Part shown: one piece after another, positions 7,561-15,186 of the stretch
Layout: every line of letters begins with the position of its first letter
Numbering within the stretch: the stretch's first letter is position 1
Source of the DNA: Phil1 sp964487565
GTDB lineage: Bacteria; Bacillota; Clostridia; Christensenellales; CAG-138
DNA length: 64,000 nt
Direction: 5' to 3'
Assembly: GCA_964487565.1 (NCBI GenBank)
Contig: CAZARN010000004.1
Location: forward strand, 130,306 to 194,305
Made by a program: the position numbers and the translations under genes
Notes under the pieces: model-generated
Seen by the model: the letters and a program-made list of their open reading frames with translations, nothing else
Told to the model about the DNA's origin: nothing
Databases searched by the model: none

Positions 7561-9126
7561 ATGAAAAAGTATAATCTTGCCGGGGGCGAAGCGCTCGCCG
7601 GTGCGGTCGAAGCCCAATACGCAAAGGGCGGCACGGATTATTCGCTTGAGCCGCTGAATCTTTATGACGAAAACGGCGCGGTGGGGCTTGTCGGGAAGGA
7701 CGACTCGGTCATATTCTGCTGCCGCAGGGGCGAGCGCGAGACTGAGCTGACGGATGCTTTCACGGATCCCGCTTTCCGTGGGTTTGAGCGTGAAAGGATA
7801 GACCCGCTCGATTTTGTGATCCTGACAATGTACAGCGAAAGATACACTTATCTGCCGATCGCCTTCGCGCCGTCAAAGGTTGAGGAAACGATCGCGGAAA
7901 CGCTTTCCCGCGCGGGCAAAAAACAGCTCCATTGCGCCGAAAGCGAAAAATACGCGCATGTCACATTCTTTTTCAACGGCGGAAGACAACAGCCCTTCCA
8001 CGGTGAGGATGACATAAAGGTGCCGTCGCCGAAGGGCGTTCCGTTTGACACCGTGCCGGAGCTTTCCCTGCCGAAGGTGGCTGAAAACGTTTGCCGCGGG
8101 ATGGAACAGGGCTATGATTTTATCGTGACTAATTTCGCCAACGGCGACGTGATCGGTCATACGTCAAACGACGAGGCGAAAATAAAATGCGCCGCGATCG
8201 TGGATAAGAACCTCGGCGTCGTGCTTGAAAAGGCAAAGGATAGCGGCTATACGGCGATCGTGACGGCGGATCACGGCAATCTTGAGGCAATGCGCACGGC
8301 GGAGGGAAAACCGCATGTCGCGCATACGACGAACCTTGTGTACTGCGCGGTGACAGCGCCTGACGCCGTAACGGTCAACGCCGAGGGCAGGCTTTGCGAT
8401 GTGGCGCCGACGGTGCTTGCCGCAATGGGCGTGGATCAGCCGGAAAGGATGTCGGGAAGCCCGCTGTTTGATTTTCCGCAAGGACCGCGCAAGGTGCTGC
8501 TTGTAATACTCGACGGATGGGGCATAGGGCCGGAGGACGACACGAACCCGATCCATATCGCGGACACTCCGGTTTGGGATGAGCTGATTAAAAACAATCC
8601 GACGGCAAAGCTTTCCGCTTCAGGTGAAGCAGTGGGCCTTGGGGCCGGAAAAGCGGGCAATTCGGAAGCCGGACATATAAACCTTGGCTCCGGCCGCGTG
8701 GTGCTTCAGGATGACGTTCGTCTTGATAACGCGATGAAGGACGGAACTTTTTCAAAGAATCCCGTTTTCATCGAATCGCTCGAGCGCGTCAAGGCAAACG
8801 GCGGCACGCTTCATCTCATTGCGCTGCTTACGAAAAAATCATCTCACGGCTCGATAGATTATCCGCTTGCGCTGATGGATATGGCAAAGGAAGAAAACAT
8901 CGAAAACGTGTGCGTTCATGTCATTTTCGACGGCCGCTCGACAGAGCCCGGCAGCGCGCCGGCGCTTTTGCGGGAGCTTGGTGCAATGATGGAAGAAAAG
9001 GGCGTTGGAACTCTTGTTTCGGGCATCGGACGCGGAGTGGCGCTCGACCGCGATCAAAACTGGGCAAAGGTAAAAAGGGCATACGACTCGCTTGTTTCGG
9101 GCAAAGGCGAAAAGTATTTCGAATGA
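7561..9126 (+). CDS. circularly permuted 2,3-bisphosphoglycerate-independent phosphoglycerate mutase homologue
   Basis: A 521-residue, uninterrupted alkaline-phosphatase-superfamily protein. All iPGM blocks are present but in rotated order. Residues 1-305 match the normal C-terminal half: RRGER at 55-59, EKYAHVTFFFNGG at 129, NFANGDVIGHT at 191, TADHGN at 235, HTTN at 255, and the usual C-terminal DVAPTVLAAMG at 280. Residues 309-521 then match the normal N-terminal half: LDGWG at 317, SGEAVG, the nucleophile Ser368 in GNSEAGHINLGSGRVV, His429, DGRST at 457 and GRGVALDRD at 490-498. The cut lies in the transferase domain after the YDALVxGEG region, and the old C- and N-termini are joined by a short linker near 304-310. 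Metal ligands and nucleophile are kept; the Asp of the canonical GRD motif is Ser460. ATG 7561 has AAAGGAG upstream. Activity on phosphoglycerate or on another phosphate is open. Confidence 0.9.
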   Translation: MKKYNLAGGEALAGAVEAQYAKGGTDYSLEPLNLYDENGAVGLVGKDDSVIFCCRRGERETELTDAFTDPAFRGFERERIDPLDFVILTMYSERYTYLPIAFAPSKVEETIAETLSRAGKKQLHCAESEKYAHVTFFFNGGRQQPFHGEDDIKVPSPKGVPFDTVPELSLPKVAENVCRGMEQGYDFIVTNFANGDVIGHTSNDEAKIKCAAIVDKNLGVVLEKAKDSGYTAIVTADHGNLEAMRTAEGKPHVAHTTNLVYCAVTAPDAVTVNAEGRLCDVAPTVLAAMGVDQPERMSGSPLFDFPQGPRKVLLVILDGWGIGPEDDTNPIHIADTPVWDELIKNNPTAKLSASGEAVGLGAGKAGNSEAGHINLGSGRVVLQDDVRLDNAMKDGTFSKNPVFIESLERVKANGGTLHLIALLTKKSSHGSIDYPLALMDMAKEENIENVCVHVIFDGRSTEPGSAPALLRELGAMMEEKGVGTLVSGIGRGVALDRDQNWAKVKRAYDSLVSGKGEKYFE

Positions 9127-9130
9127 GATA

Positions 9131-9159
9131 TTGACAGCGGGATGATCCGATTCTATAAT
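9131..9159 (+). promoter_or_regulatory. consensus sigma-A promoter of the uxaE-iolMNOG operon
   Basis: TTGACA (9131-9136), 17-nt spacer, TATAAT (9154-9159): a perfect consensus, 5 nt after the cpPGM stop codon. Predicted start near 9166. Confidence 0.85.
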
Positions 9160-9174
9160 GAATGCGTCAATTCG

Positions 9175-9188
9175 TGCAAACGTTTGCG
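9175..9188. promoter_or_regulatory. LacI operator before uxaE (13/14 match)
   Basis: TGCAAACGTTTGCG differs from the palindrome at 4462 only at its first base and begins 16 nt after the -10 box. Repression of the inositol operon by the LacI protein at 3239 is inferred. Confidence 0.78.
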
Positions 9189-9222
9189 CTAACATGCGGC
9201 GGATACCCGGCGGAGGGCTTCA

Positions 9223-10560
9223 ATGAAGGATTATTCAGGGCTGATAAAAGAATACGAGGCAGGCAGGCTTTCGGATTGGGGCAACGTTTATCCTGAAAGC
9301 GTGAACGCGCTTGAGAACGGGATCGTTTTCATGGCGGATGAAGGCGGCGGGGACGTTCTGGTATCATCCGCCGAGAATCTGTTTGAAGGTGAGCGCAAAA
9401 ACGGCTGTACGATCGCGCCCCTTTCGCATAAAAACGCAGACGCGCTGAGGAAACTGTTCCCGTTCACAAAACCGGTCCGCGTGCTTTCACGCGACGCGAG
9501 CTGCGGCGTGGGCGACAGGCTTGGCATTGCAGGCGACGGGCATATCCGCGTTTTCAGGGACTGCGGCGTCGCGCCTGTGCTCGCACAGCAGTCCATGAGA
9601 GAGCTTTCCCTCACGAAAAGGACATTTGCCGACGTGATAGACGCCGCCACGTTCGCCGTTTTCCGCAACGGTTATCGCACGGGATTCGGCGCGGACGGGG
9701 ATCATCTGAAAACCATGCCGGACATCCGCGCCGCGCTTGAGATGGGCTGCACGATGATTACCCTCGATTGCAGCGAGCATATCCATAAGGACGGCAGGAC
9801 GCCTTCGGAAATATATGATGAAGCGATAGATTTTGCGACGGATGTCTGGAACGAGTTTTTTGCCAAGGACGAATACGGTGCGGAGCTTGAGATATCCATT
9901 GACGAAACCGACACGCCGACAACGCCGGAGCAGCACAGGTATATCGCCGAGAAGCTGCGCTCAAGGAACGTCGGATTCGTGACGCTCGCGCCCCGTTTCT
10001 GCGGGGAGTTCCAGAAAGGCATAGATTACATAGGCGATCTTGCTCAGTTCGAGCGCGAATTCAAGGAACACCAGCTTATTGCGGAACAATACGGATATAA
10101 GCTTTCGATCCATTCAGGCTCGGACAAATTCTCGGTGTTCCCGATAATCGCAAAATACGCAAAAGGGCGTTTTCATCTCAAGACCGCCGGCACAAACTGG
10201 CTTGAGGCGATGCGCATAACAGCCGCCAAGGATCCGGCGCTTTACCGCGAGGCGCATGCCTACGCTCTTGAAAAATTCGAGGACGCGAAGAAATTCTATC
10301 ATGTGACGACAGATCTTACGAAAATTCCGGCGCTTGATACGCTCACGGACGATATGCTGCCCGAATTGTTCGACAACAACGACGCGCGCCAGCTTATACA
10401 CATAACGTATGGCTATATCCTCCAAAACGACGCGCTTCGCGAAAGGCTGTATACGCTCTGGCGCATGGAGCGGGAGGCATATTCGGACGCGCTGTATGCC
10501 CATATCGGCAAGCATATTGAACTCATCACGGGAAAACCCCTTCGGGGATGCAATAAATAA
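9223..10560 (+). CDS. uxaE: tagaturonate epimerase (UxaE family)
   Basis: The 445-residue protein resembles the UxaE family, which interconverts D-tagaturonate and D-fructuronate. The recognisable core is FGADGDHLKT at about 153-162, followed by ITLDCSEHI, then ISIDETDTP and KLSIHSGSDKFSVFP, a metal-dependent TIM-barrel-like arrangement with conserved Asp, His and Glu residues. In Thermotoga, UxaE receives tagaturonate from both galacturonate and inositol breakdown. First gene of this operon, GGAGGG ribosome site, 33 nt before iolM. Fructuronate reductase, mannonate dehydratase and the KDG enzymes needed downstream are not in this window. Family recognition is from motif memory, so moderately sure. 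Confidence 0.78.
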   Translation: MKDYSGLIKEYEAGRLSDWGNVYPESVNALENGIVFMADEGGGDVLVSSAENLFEGERKNGCTIAPLSHKNADALRKLFPFTKPVRVLSRDASCGVGDRLGIAGDGHIRVFRDCGVAPVLAQQSMRELSLTKRTFADVIDAATFAVFRNGYRTGFGADGDHLKTMPDIRAALEMGCTMITLDCSEHIHKDGRTPSEIYDEAIDFATDVWNEFFAKDEYGAELEISIDETDTPTTPEQHRYIAEKLRSRNVGFVTLAPRFCGEFQKGIDYIGDLAQFEREFKEHQLIAEQYGYKLSIHSGSDKFSVFPIIAKYAKGRFHLKTAGTNWLEAMRITAAKDPALYREAHAYALEKFEDAKKFYHVTTDLTKIPALDTLTDDMLPELFDNNDARQLIHITYGYILQNDALRERLYTLWRMEREAYSDALYAHIGKHIELITGKPLRGCNK

Positions 10561-10592
10561 AACCAAAACTTCAGAAAAAGAGGTAAAAAAAC

Positions 10593-11795
10593 ATGGCTAA
10601 GAAGATGAGAGGCGTAACTCTCCACGCAACATGGGATCCGAAGCCCGGCTTCAAGCTCGGCGCGAAGGACATCGATCATGTCCAGACGTACCTTGGCAGT
10701 CAGGTGTGGAGAGATCCTTATATCACGATCGACGAATATGACGTGCCGGAGCCCGGCCCCGGTCAGGTGCTCATCAAGGTCAAGGCCTGCGGCATCTGCG
10801 GCAGCGACGTTCATATGGCGCAGAAGAAAGAGGACGGCTACATTTTCTATCCCGGCCTCACGGGTTTCCCCTGCATCCTCGGCCATGAGCTTTCCGGCGT
10901 TGTCGTGAAGTGCGGCCCTGGCGCAAAGGACAAAGTGACAAACAAGGCGTTCAAGGGCGGAGAACTGGTCTGCGCCGAAGAAATGCTCTGGTGCGGATCC
11001 TGCAAGCCCTGCGCGGACGGCTGGCCCAACCATTGCGAGCGCCTTGATGAGATCGGCTTCAACGTGAACGGCGCGTTCTGCGAATACATCGTACTTCCCG
11101 ACCGCTGCCTCTGGAGCCTTGAACCGCTGCGCAAGCGCTATAACAACGAAGAGGATATATTCCTTGCCGGTTCGCTTGTCGAGCCTTGCTCCGTCGGTTA
11201 CAACGCCGTCATCGAGCGCGGCGGCGGCGTCCGTCCGGGCGACAACGTGGTCATCTGCGGCACCGGCCCTGTCGGCCTTGCTGCCTGCCGTGAGCTCAAA
11301 ACAATGGGCGGCGCAACCGTGATCGTTTCCGAACCACAGCCGGAGCGCGCAGCGCTTGCGAAGAAGATGGGTGCGGATTATGTTATCGACCCCTCCAAGG
11401 TGAACTTTGCTGAGGAAGTCCTCCGCCTCACCGACGGCATGGGCGCGAGCCTTTATCTTGAAGCGACCGGTCTTCCGACCATCGTGTATCCGGGCATTGA
11501 GCAGGCGATCTGGGAAGGCCGCACGCTCAACTCCACGGTTGTGGTCGTTGCCCGCGCAGAGGCCAAGATGCCTGTTACCGGCGAAGTGCTTCAGGTTCGC
11601 CGCGCGCGCATCGTCGGTTCACAGGGCCACAGCGGCCACGGCACATTCCCGAGGGTCATCGACAGCATGGCCGCGGGCATGGATATGCTGCCCATGATCA
11701 CCAAGAAGATCAAGCTCGACGAGGTTCCGGAGAACATCATCGCGCTCCAGAAGGATCGCACCAACATGAAGATCACCTGCGTGATGGACGACTGA
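10593..11795 (+). CDS. iolM: scyllo-inosose 3-dehydrogenase (zinc-dependent MDR, IolM-like)
   Basis: The 400-residue zinc-dependent medium-chain dehydrogenase has catalytic-zinc motifs CGICGSDVH (about 66-74) and GHELSG, a structural-zinc loop WCGSCKPCADGWPNHC, and a Rossmann motif GTGPVGLAA near 222. The long N-terminus (TWDPKPGFKLG, then YLGSQVW) and IVGSQGHSGHGTFPRV near the end are hallmarks of the Thermotoga TM0412 (IolM) type, which oxidises 2-keto-myo-inositol with NAD. Its product feeds the hydrolase encoded 13 nt downstream. Because the neighbours are exactly IolN, IolO and IolG homologues, this assignment is firm despite the broad superfamily. Confidence 0.88.
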   Translation: MAKKMRGVTLHATWDPKPGFKLGAKDIDHVQTYLGSQVWRDPYITIDEYDVPEPGPGQVLIKVKACGICGSDVHMAQKKEDGYIFYPGLTGFPCILGHELSGVVVKCGPGAKDKVTNKAFKGGELVCAEEMLWCGSCKPCADGWPNHCERLDEIGFNVNGAFCEYIVLPDRCLWSLEPLRKRYNNEEDIFLAGSLVEPCSVGYNAVIERGGGVRPGDNVVICGTGPVGLAACRELKTMGGATVIVSEPQPERAALAKKMGADYVIDPSKVNFAEEVLRLTDGMGASLYLEATGLPTIVYPGIEQAIWEGRTLNSTVVVVARAEAKMPVTGEVLQVRRARIVGSQGHSGHGTFPRVIDSMAAGMDMLPMITKKIKLDEVPENIIALQKDRTNMKITCVMDD

Positions 11796-11808
11796 AAAGA
11801 GGTAAAAA

Positions 11809-12930
11809 ATGGCTTATCAGAAATATCTTACAACAGATTATCCCAATATTTTCTTTGAGGACAACAAAGTCGGCCGCCTGAAGAAGAAAATATGGGATGC
11901 CTCAGAGGAGGACATACAGAAAATCCTTGACGATTACGGCATCGGTTCCGAATGCGAGATGGGTAAAGCAGGCTGCTATATCCAGAACACGCCGCGCGCG
12001 AAGGTCATCGAAAAGCGCCATAAGAACGATATCGTGCTCGTCCCCATCGGCAGCACCGAGAATCACGGCGCACAGAACTGCACCGGCCTTGATACGTTCA
12101 TGGTCCAGTTCATCTGCGAGGCCGTCCGCCGTAAAACGGCAAAGCTCGGTCACGAGGTCGCGCTTGCTTTCCCGCCGATGAACTATGGCGGCCATCCTTA
12201 TCATCACCTTGGAATGCCCGGCACCGTGATGATCTCCGAAACCACCATCATCGAGACCCTGACCGCCGTTATGGCGGGCCTTTGGGACGACGGTTTCCGC
12301 AAGATAATCCTCGTCAACAACCATGGTCAGGACTGGATGCTTGAAAGCGCCATTCAGGAGTTCTTCAAGCGCTATCAGCTTCCCGCGTTCGCGTGCGTTG
12401 TTGAATGGCACAGGGCTGTGCGCGAGTTCTTCTATCCCCTCGGCGACGAGCGTCCGGACTTCGTTACAACGCCGTTCATCCATGCTGATGAATCTGAAAC
12501 GAGCGCCGCGCTGCTTATGTTCCCGGAGATGGTGGATATGAGCGTTTGCGTTGATGCAACGCCGAAGAATTTCGGCTTCCTGCAGGAAGGCTTCTTTGAC
12601 GGTTCAGTGGATTCCTTCCACAGGCCGAATCGCTGGCAGGAGATGGAAGGCAATGCGTGGATAGAGCGTTACGGCACGCCGGAGGGCGTCGTCGGCAAGC
12701 CCACGCGCGCCGATCCCCGCCGCGTGAAGCGCGCGATCGCCGCGATCTGCGAGTATCTCACCTGCATGTGCGAGGATATACTTGAAAAGTATCCGGCGGG
12801 CAAGGTTCCGGATCCTTCCAAGTTCAGTCTGCGTCCGGCGGAAGAGGTCGAGGCCTGCCTGCGTGAGCCGCAGAGCGAAGGCTGGAAGAGCATACACGAG
12901 CTTTCCCGCAGGGGCATTTTCATCGACTGA
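11809..12930 (+). CDS. iolN: 3-dehydro-scyllo-inosose hydrolase (creatininase family, IolN-like)
   Basis: The 373-residue creatininase-fold protein opens the ring of the diketo-inositol made by IolM, giving 5-keto-L-gluconate in the Thermotoga pathway. Metal-binding residues are visible in GSTENHG (about 79-85), LDTFM, YGGHPYHHLGMPGT, VNNHGQDW and ADESETSA. It is longer than creatininase itself (about 260 residues), with extra N- and C-terminal segments as in IolN. AGAGG ribosome site; 13 nt after iolM. Ring-opening activity is inferred from family and context. Confidence 0.85.
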   Translation: MAYQKYLTTDYPNIFFEDNKVGRLKKKIWDASEEDIQKILDDYGIGSECEMGKAGCYIQNTPRAKVIEKRHKNDIVLVPIGSTENHGAQNCTGLDTFMVQFICEAVRRKTAKLGHEVALAFPPMNYGGHPYHHLGMPGTVMISETTIIETLTAVMAGLWDDGFRKIILVNNHGQDWMLESAIQEFFKRYQLPAFACVVEWHRAVREFFYPLGDERPDFVTTPFIHADESETSAALLMFPEMVDMSVCVDATPKNFGFLQEGFFDGSVDSFHRPNRWQEMEGNAWIERYGTPEGVVGKPTRADPRRVKRAIAAICEYLTCMCEDILEKYPAGKVPDPSKFSLRPAEEVEACLREPQSEGWKSIHELSRRGIFID

Positions 12931-12944
12931 TAAAGCATGAACAT

Positions 12945-12976
12945 CGGAGGGCGGCCGCGATGCGTTCTGCCCTCCG
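12945..12976 (+). other. intercistronic hairpin before iolO
   Basis: CGGAGGGC (12945-12952) pairs perfectly with GCCCTCCG (12969-12976) with a 16-nt loop and no U-run. It sits between iolN and iolO and would mask the ribosome site of the 13-codon ORF at 12960. It may stabilise mRNA or tune iolO translation. Confidence 0.55.
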
Positions 12977-13001
12977 TATTGTTAACGGAGGAACGAAATG
13001 A
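12960..13001 (+). CDS. 13-residue upstream ORF overlapping the iolO start
   Basis: ATG 12960 is preceded by CGGAGGGC and encodes MRSALRIVNGGTK; its stop TGA (12999-13001) overlaps the iolO ATG (12998-13000) as ATGA. Its first codons lie in the hairpin at 12945-12976, and the iolO ribosome site (ACGGAGG, about 12985) lies inside it. Translational coupling is possible. No conservation data, so it may be fortuitous. Confidence 0.35.
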   Translation: MRSALRIVNGGTK

Positions 13002-13816
13002 ATCTTCTTGCTCAAACAGTACCTGTTCAATATGATACCGGTTTTTCACCATACAAGGCCGCACATTGGCGGGAAGCGTTTGCCGATGTTGCCAAGCACG
13101 GTCTTTCGGGCGTGGAGATTGCGATCGCATATCCCGATAAGGCGGACGCCGCGCTGATCCGCGACGAAGCGGAGAAGAACGGCCTTGTGATAACGACCAT
13201 TTCAACCGGACAGATATGCGGGCTTGAAGGTCAGTATCTGACATCAAAAGATGCGGGTCTGCGCATTCGCGCGGCAGAGACCGTGATGAAACACATCGCC
13301 GTTTCGGAAAAACTCGGACGGCCGAATGTGACGATAGGACTTCTCAGGGGAAAACCGGGCGTGGATACGCCGCCGGCCGAGCTTGAGGAGACGCTGGCGC
13401 AAACGCTTGTTCCGCTGTGCGCGAGGGCGAAGGAGGCGGGGGTGAAGCTTCAGATCGAAGCCATCAACCGCAGCGAAGCCTCGTTCATCAACAACACCGC
13501 GCAATGCCTCGCGTTCATAGAGCGCATGGGCGCACCGGACGCGCTTGGCGTACTGTATGACACTTACCATTCTTATATTGAGGATCCTGATATGCTCGAA
13601 GCGGTCAAAACCGCGGCGAACAGAATAACGAACGTGCATCTTGCGGATTCGCACAGGGGCCTTCCGGGCGAAGGCAATATCCAGTTTCGGAAGATATGCC
13701 ATGCCCTGACGGAAAACGGATACAGGGGCGCGTTTGCGCTCGAAACAAAGTGCGTGCCGAGCGAAGAGCACATTTTACGCTTTTATGCCGCAAGCATAAA
13801 GAAAGCAACAGCATGA
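12998..13816 (+). CDS. iolO: 5-keto-L-gluconate epimerase-like (xylose-isomerase-like TIM barrel, IolO-like)
   Basis: The 272-residue AP-endonuclease-2/xylose-isomerase-like TIM barrel has metal ligands in IEAINRSE (Glu about 152), LYDTYHSYIED, VHLADSH and the late Glu in ALETKC. In the Thermotoga inositol route the equivalent enzyme (TM0416) epimerises 5-keto-L-gluconate to D-tagaturonate, exactly the substrate of UxaE encoded first in this operon. ACGGAGG lies 7 nt before the ATG. The fold alone would also fit other ketose epimerases; the operon context decides the call. Confidence 0.82.
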   Translation: MNLLAQTVPVQYDTGFSPYKAAHWREAFADVAKHGLSGVEIAIAYPDKADAALIRDEAEKNGLVITTISTGQICGLEGQYLTSKDAGLRIRAAETVMKHIAVSEKLGRPNVTIGLLRGKPGVDTPPAELEETLAQTLVPLCARAKEAGVKLQIEAINRSEASFINNTAQCLAFIERMGAPDALGVLYDTYHSYIEDPDMLEAVKTAANRITNVHLADSHRGLPGEGNIQFRKICHALTENGYRGAFALETKCVPSEEHILRFYAASIKKATA

Positions 13817-13828
13817 GGAGTAGCAAAT

Positions 13829-14845
13829 ATGATTAACGTTGGGATTATCGGCGCCGGGCGCATCGGCCAGGTACATGCAAAAAGTATTTTAACAGGCGTT
13901 GAGAACGCGAGGATACTTGCGATTGCCGATCCGTACATGAGCGACGCGGCGGCACAGTGGGCAAAAAATGCCGGTATAGAAGGCATATACAAGGATCACA
14001 GAAAAATACTTGAAGATCCGCGCATAGACGCGGTGCTCGTTTGCTCATCGACGGATACGCATGCGTCGCTTTCGATCGAAGCGATCAAGGCCGGCAAGCA
14101 TGTGTTCTGCGAGAAGCCTATCGATCAAAAAACGGACAGGATCGCCGAGGTACAGGCTGCCCTCAGGGAATCGCCGAAAAAACTGAAATATCAGGTCGGT
14201 TTCAACAGGCGTTTTGACCATAACTTCCTGGCACTTCGCGAAGCCGTGATGGCCGGAAAGATCGGGGACGTGCAGTTCATCCGCATAAGCTCAAGAGATC
14301 CCGAGCCGCCACCGGCCGGTTATGTCGGTTCATCTGGCGGTATATTCCTTGATATGATGATACACGACCTTGATATGCTACGTTATCTTTCCGGCAGCGA
14401 AGTTGAAGAGGTTTATGCCGAAGGCGCCGTGCTGATCGATCCGGCGATAGGCGAGGCGGGGGATGTTGATACCGCAACAGTGTCCGCGCGCATGAGTAAC
14501 GGCGCGCTTGCCCTGATCGACAATTCGCGCAAGTCTGTTTACGGTTATGATCAACGTGCCGAGGTATTCGGTTCGCTCGGCAGCGTCGCAAACGGGAACG
14601 ACCTGCCGTCAACCGCAGTCATATCGACCGTGGACGGCGTAACCGCCGAAAAACCGCTCTGGTTCTTCTTGCAGCGCTACATGGGAGCTTATCAGGCGGA
14701 AGTGCGCGCTTTCATCGGGAGCATAGCAAACGACACCGAGCCTGCCGTGGGCATCGAAGACGGACTGATGTCGATCAGGCTTGCGCTTGCATGCAAAAAA
14801 TCGATGGCGGAGCACAGACCGGTCAAGATCTCCGAAATCAAATAA
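13829..14845 (+). CDS. iolG: myo-inositol 2-dehydrogenase (Gfo/Idh/MocA family)
   Basis: The 338-residue NAD-dependent oxidoreductase has a Rossmann GIIGAGRIGQVHAKS at 5-19, the catalytic Lys in CEKPID near 96, GFNRRFD near 132, and IHDLDM with the active-site Asp and His near 177. This matches inositol dehydrogenases of the IolG type, catalysing the first step (myo-inositol to scyllo-inosose). It is the last gene of the operon, 12 nt after iolO, with GAGGAG upstream, and is followed by a strong terminator. Gfo/Idh proteins vary in substrate, but its four partners specify inositol. Confidence 0.86.
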   Translation: MINVGIIGAGRIGQVHAKSILTGVENARILAIADPYMSDAAAQWAKNAGIEGIYKDHRKILEDPRIDAVLVCSSTDTHASLSIEAIKAGKHVFCEKPIDQKTDRIAEVQAALRESPKKLKYQVGFNRRFDHNFLALREAVMAGKIGDVQFIRISSRDPEPPPAGYVGSSGGIFLDMMIHDLDMLRYLSGSEVEEVYAEGAVLIDPAIGEAGDVDTATVSARMSNGALALIDNSRKSVYGYDQRAEVFGSLGSVANGNDLPSTAVISTVDGVTAEKPLWFFLQRYMGAYQAEVRAFIGSIANDTEPAVGIEDGLMSIRLALACKKSMAEHRPVKISEIK

Positions 14846-14870
14846 AATTTTTTGATTGCATAAATAAACA

Positions 14871-14894
14871 AAAGCGGGCTTTACAGCCCGCTTT
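14871..14894 (+). terminator. intrinsic terminator after iolG
   Basis: AAAGCGGGCT (14871-14880), loop TTAC, AGCCCGCTTT (14885-14894), then a U-rich tail. It ends the inositol operon. Confidence 0.85.
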
Positions 14895-14982
14895 GCTTAT
14901 TCTTTACAGAGTAAAAAAGCCACAATATCCTGTGTTTTCTATATTAGTGACACACAAAATTCACCTTTTTTTCGTTTTTCTA

Positions 14983-15011
14983 TAGACATATGGCAACGTT
15001 GAGGTTATAAT
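14983..15011 (+). promoter_or_regulatory. putative promoter in the iolG-DUF3899 gap
   Basis: TAGACA (14983-14988), 17-nt spacer, TATAAT (15006-15011). It would give a leader of about 170 nt before the DUF3899 gene. Apart from this and the terminator, the 14846-15186 gap shows no gene I can support; 15012-15186 contains only very short frames without ribosome sites. Confidence 0.5.
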
Positions 15012-15186
15012 TGAGGAACCAAATTACGGTGTATCCACTCATGATTATGAGATGCAACAGTGCATCGAGCACATGGAACACCGTCGCTTCCCTCTTCTGA
15101 GGGAGTTCAATTTATTGCTGTATTTGTGTTTCTTGATTAACAATCGGTAGTACCATCAACAAAATTAAGTGGGAAAATTGCATAAA

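Noticed and set aside
6449..7624. 391-codon open frame on the minus strand across the HAD genes
   Set aside because: It is the antisense shadow of two clear HAD genes, lacks domain motifs, and is rich in His/Arg as GC-rich shadows are.
8083..8096. GAAAACGTTTGCCG inside the cpPGM gene as a LacI operator
   Set aside because: Only the central bases match, it lies deep in a coding region and no promoter is nearby.
8460..8520. Possible gene fusion or assembly break at the cpPGM junction
   Set aside because: The frame is continuous, the two halves complement each other exactly without duplication, and codon use looks uniform; a rotation explains it better.
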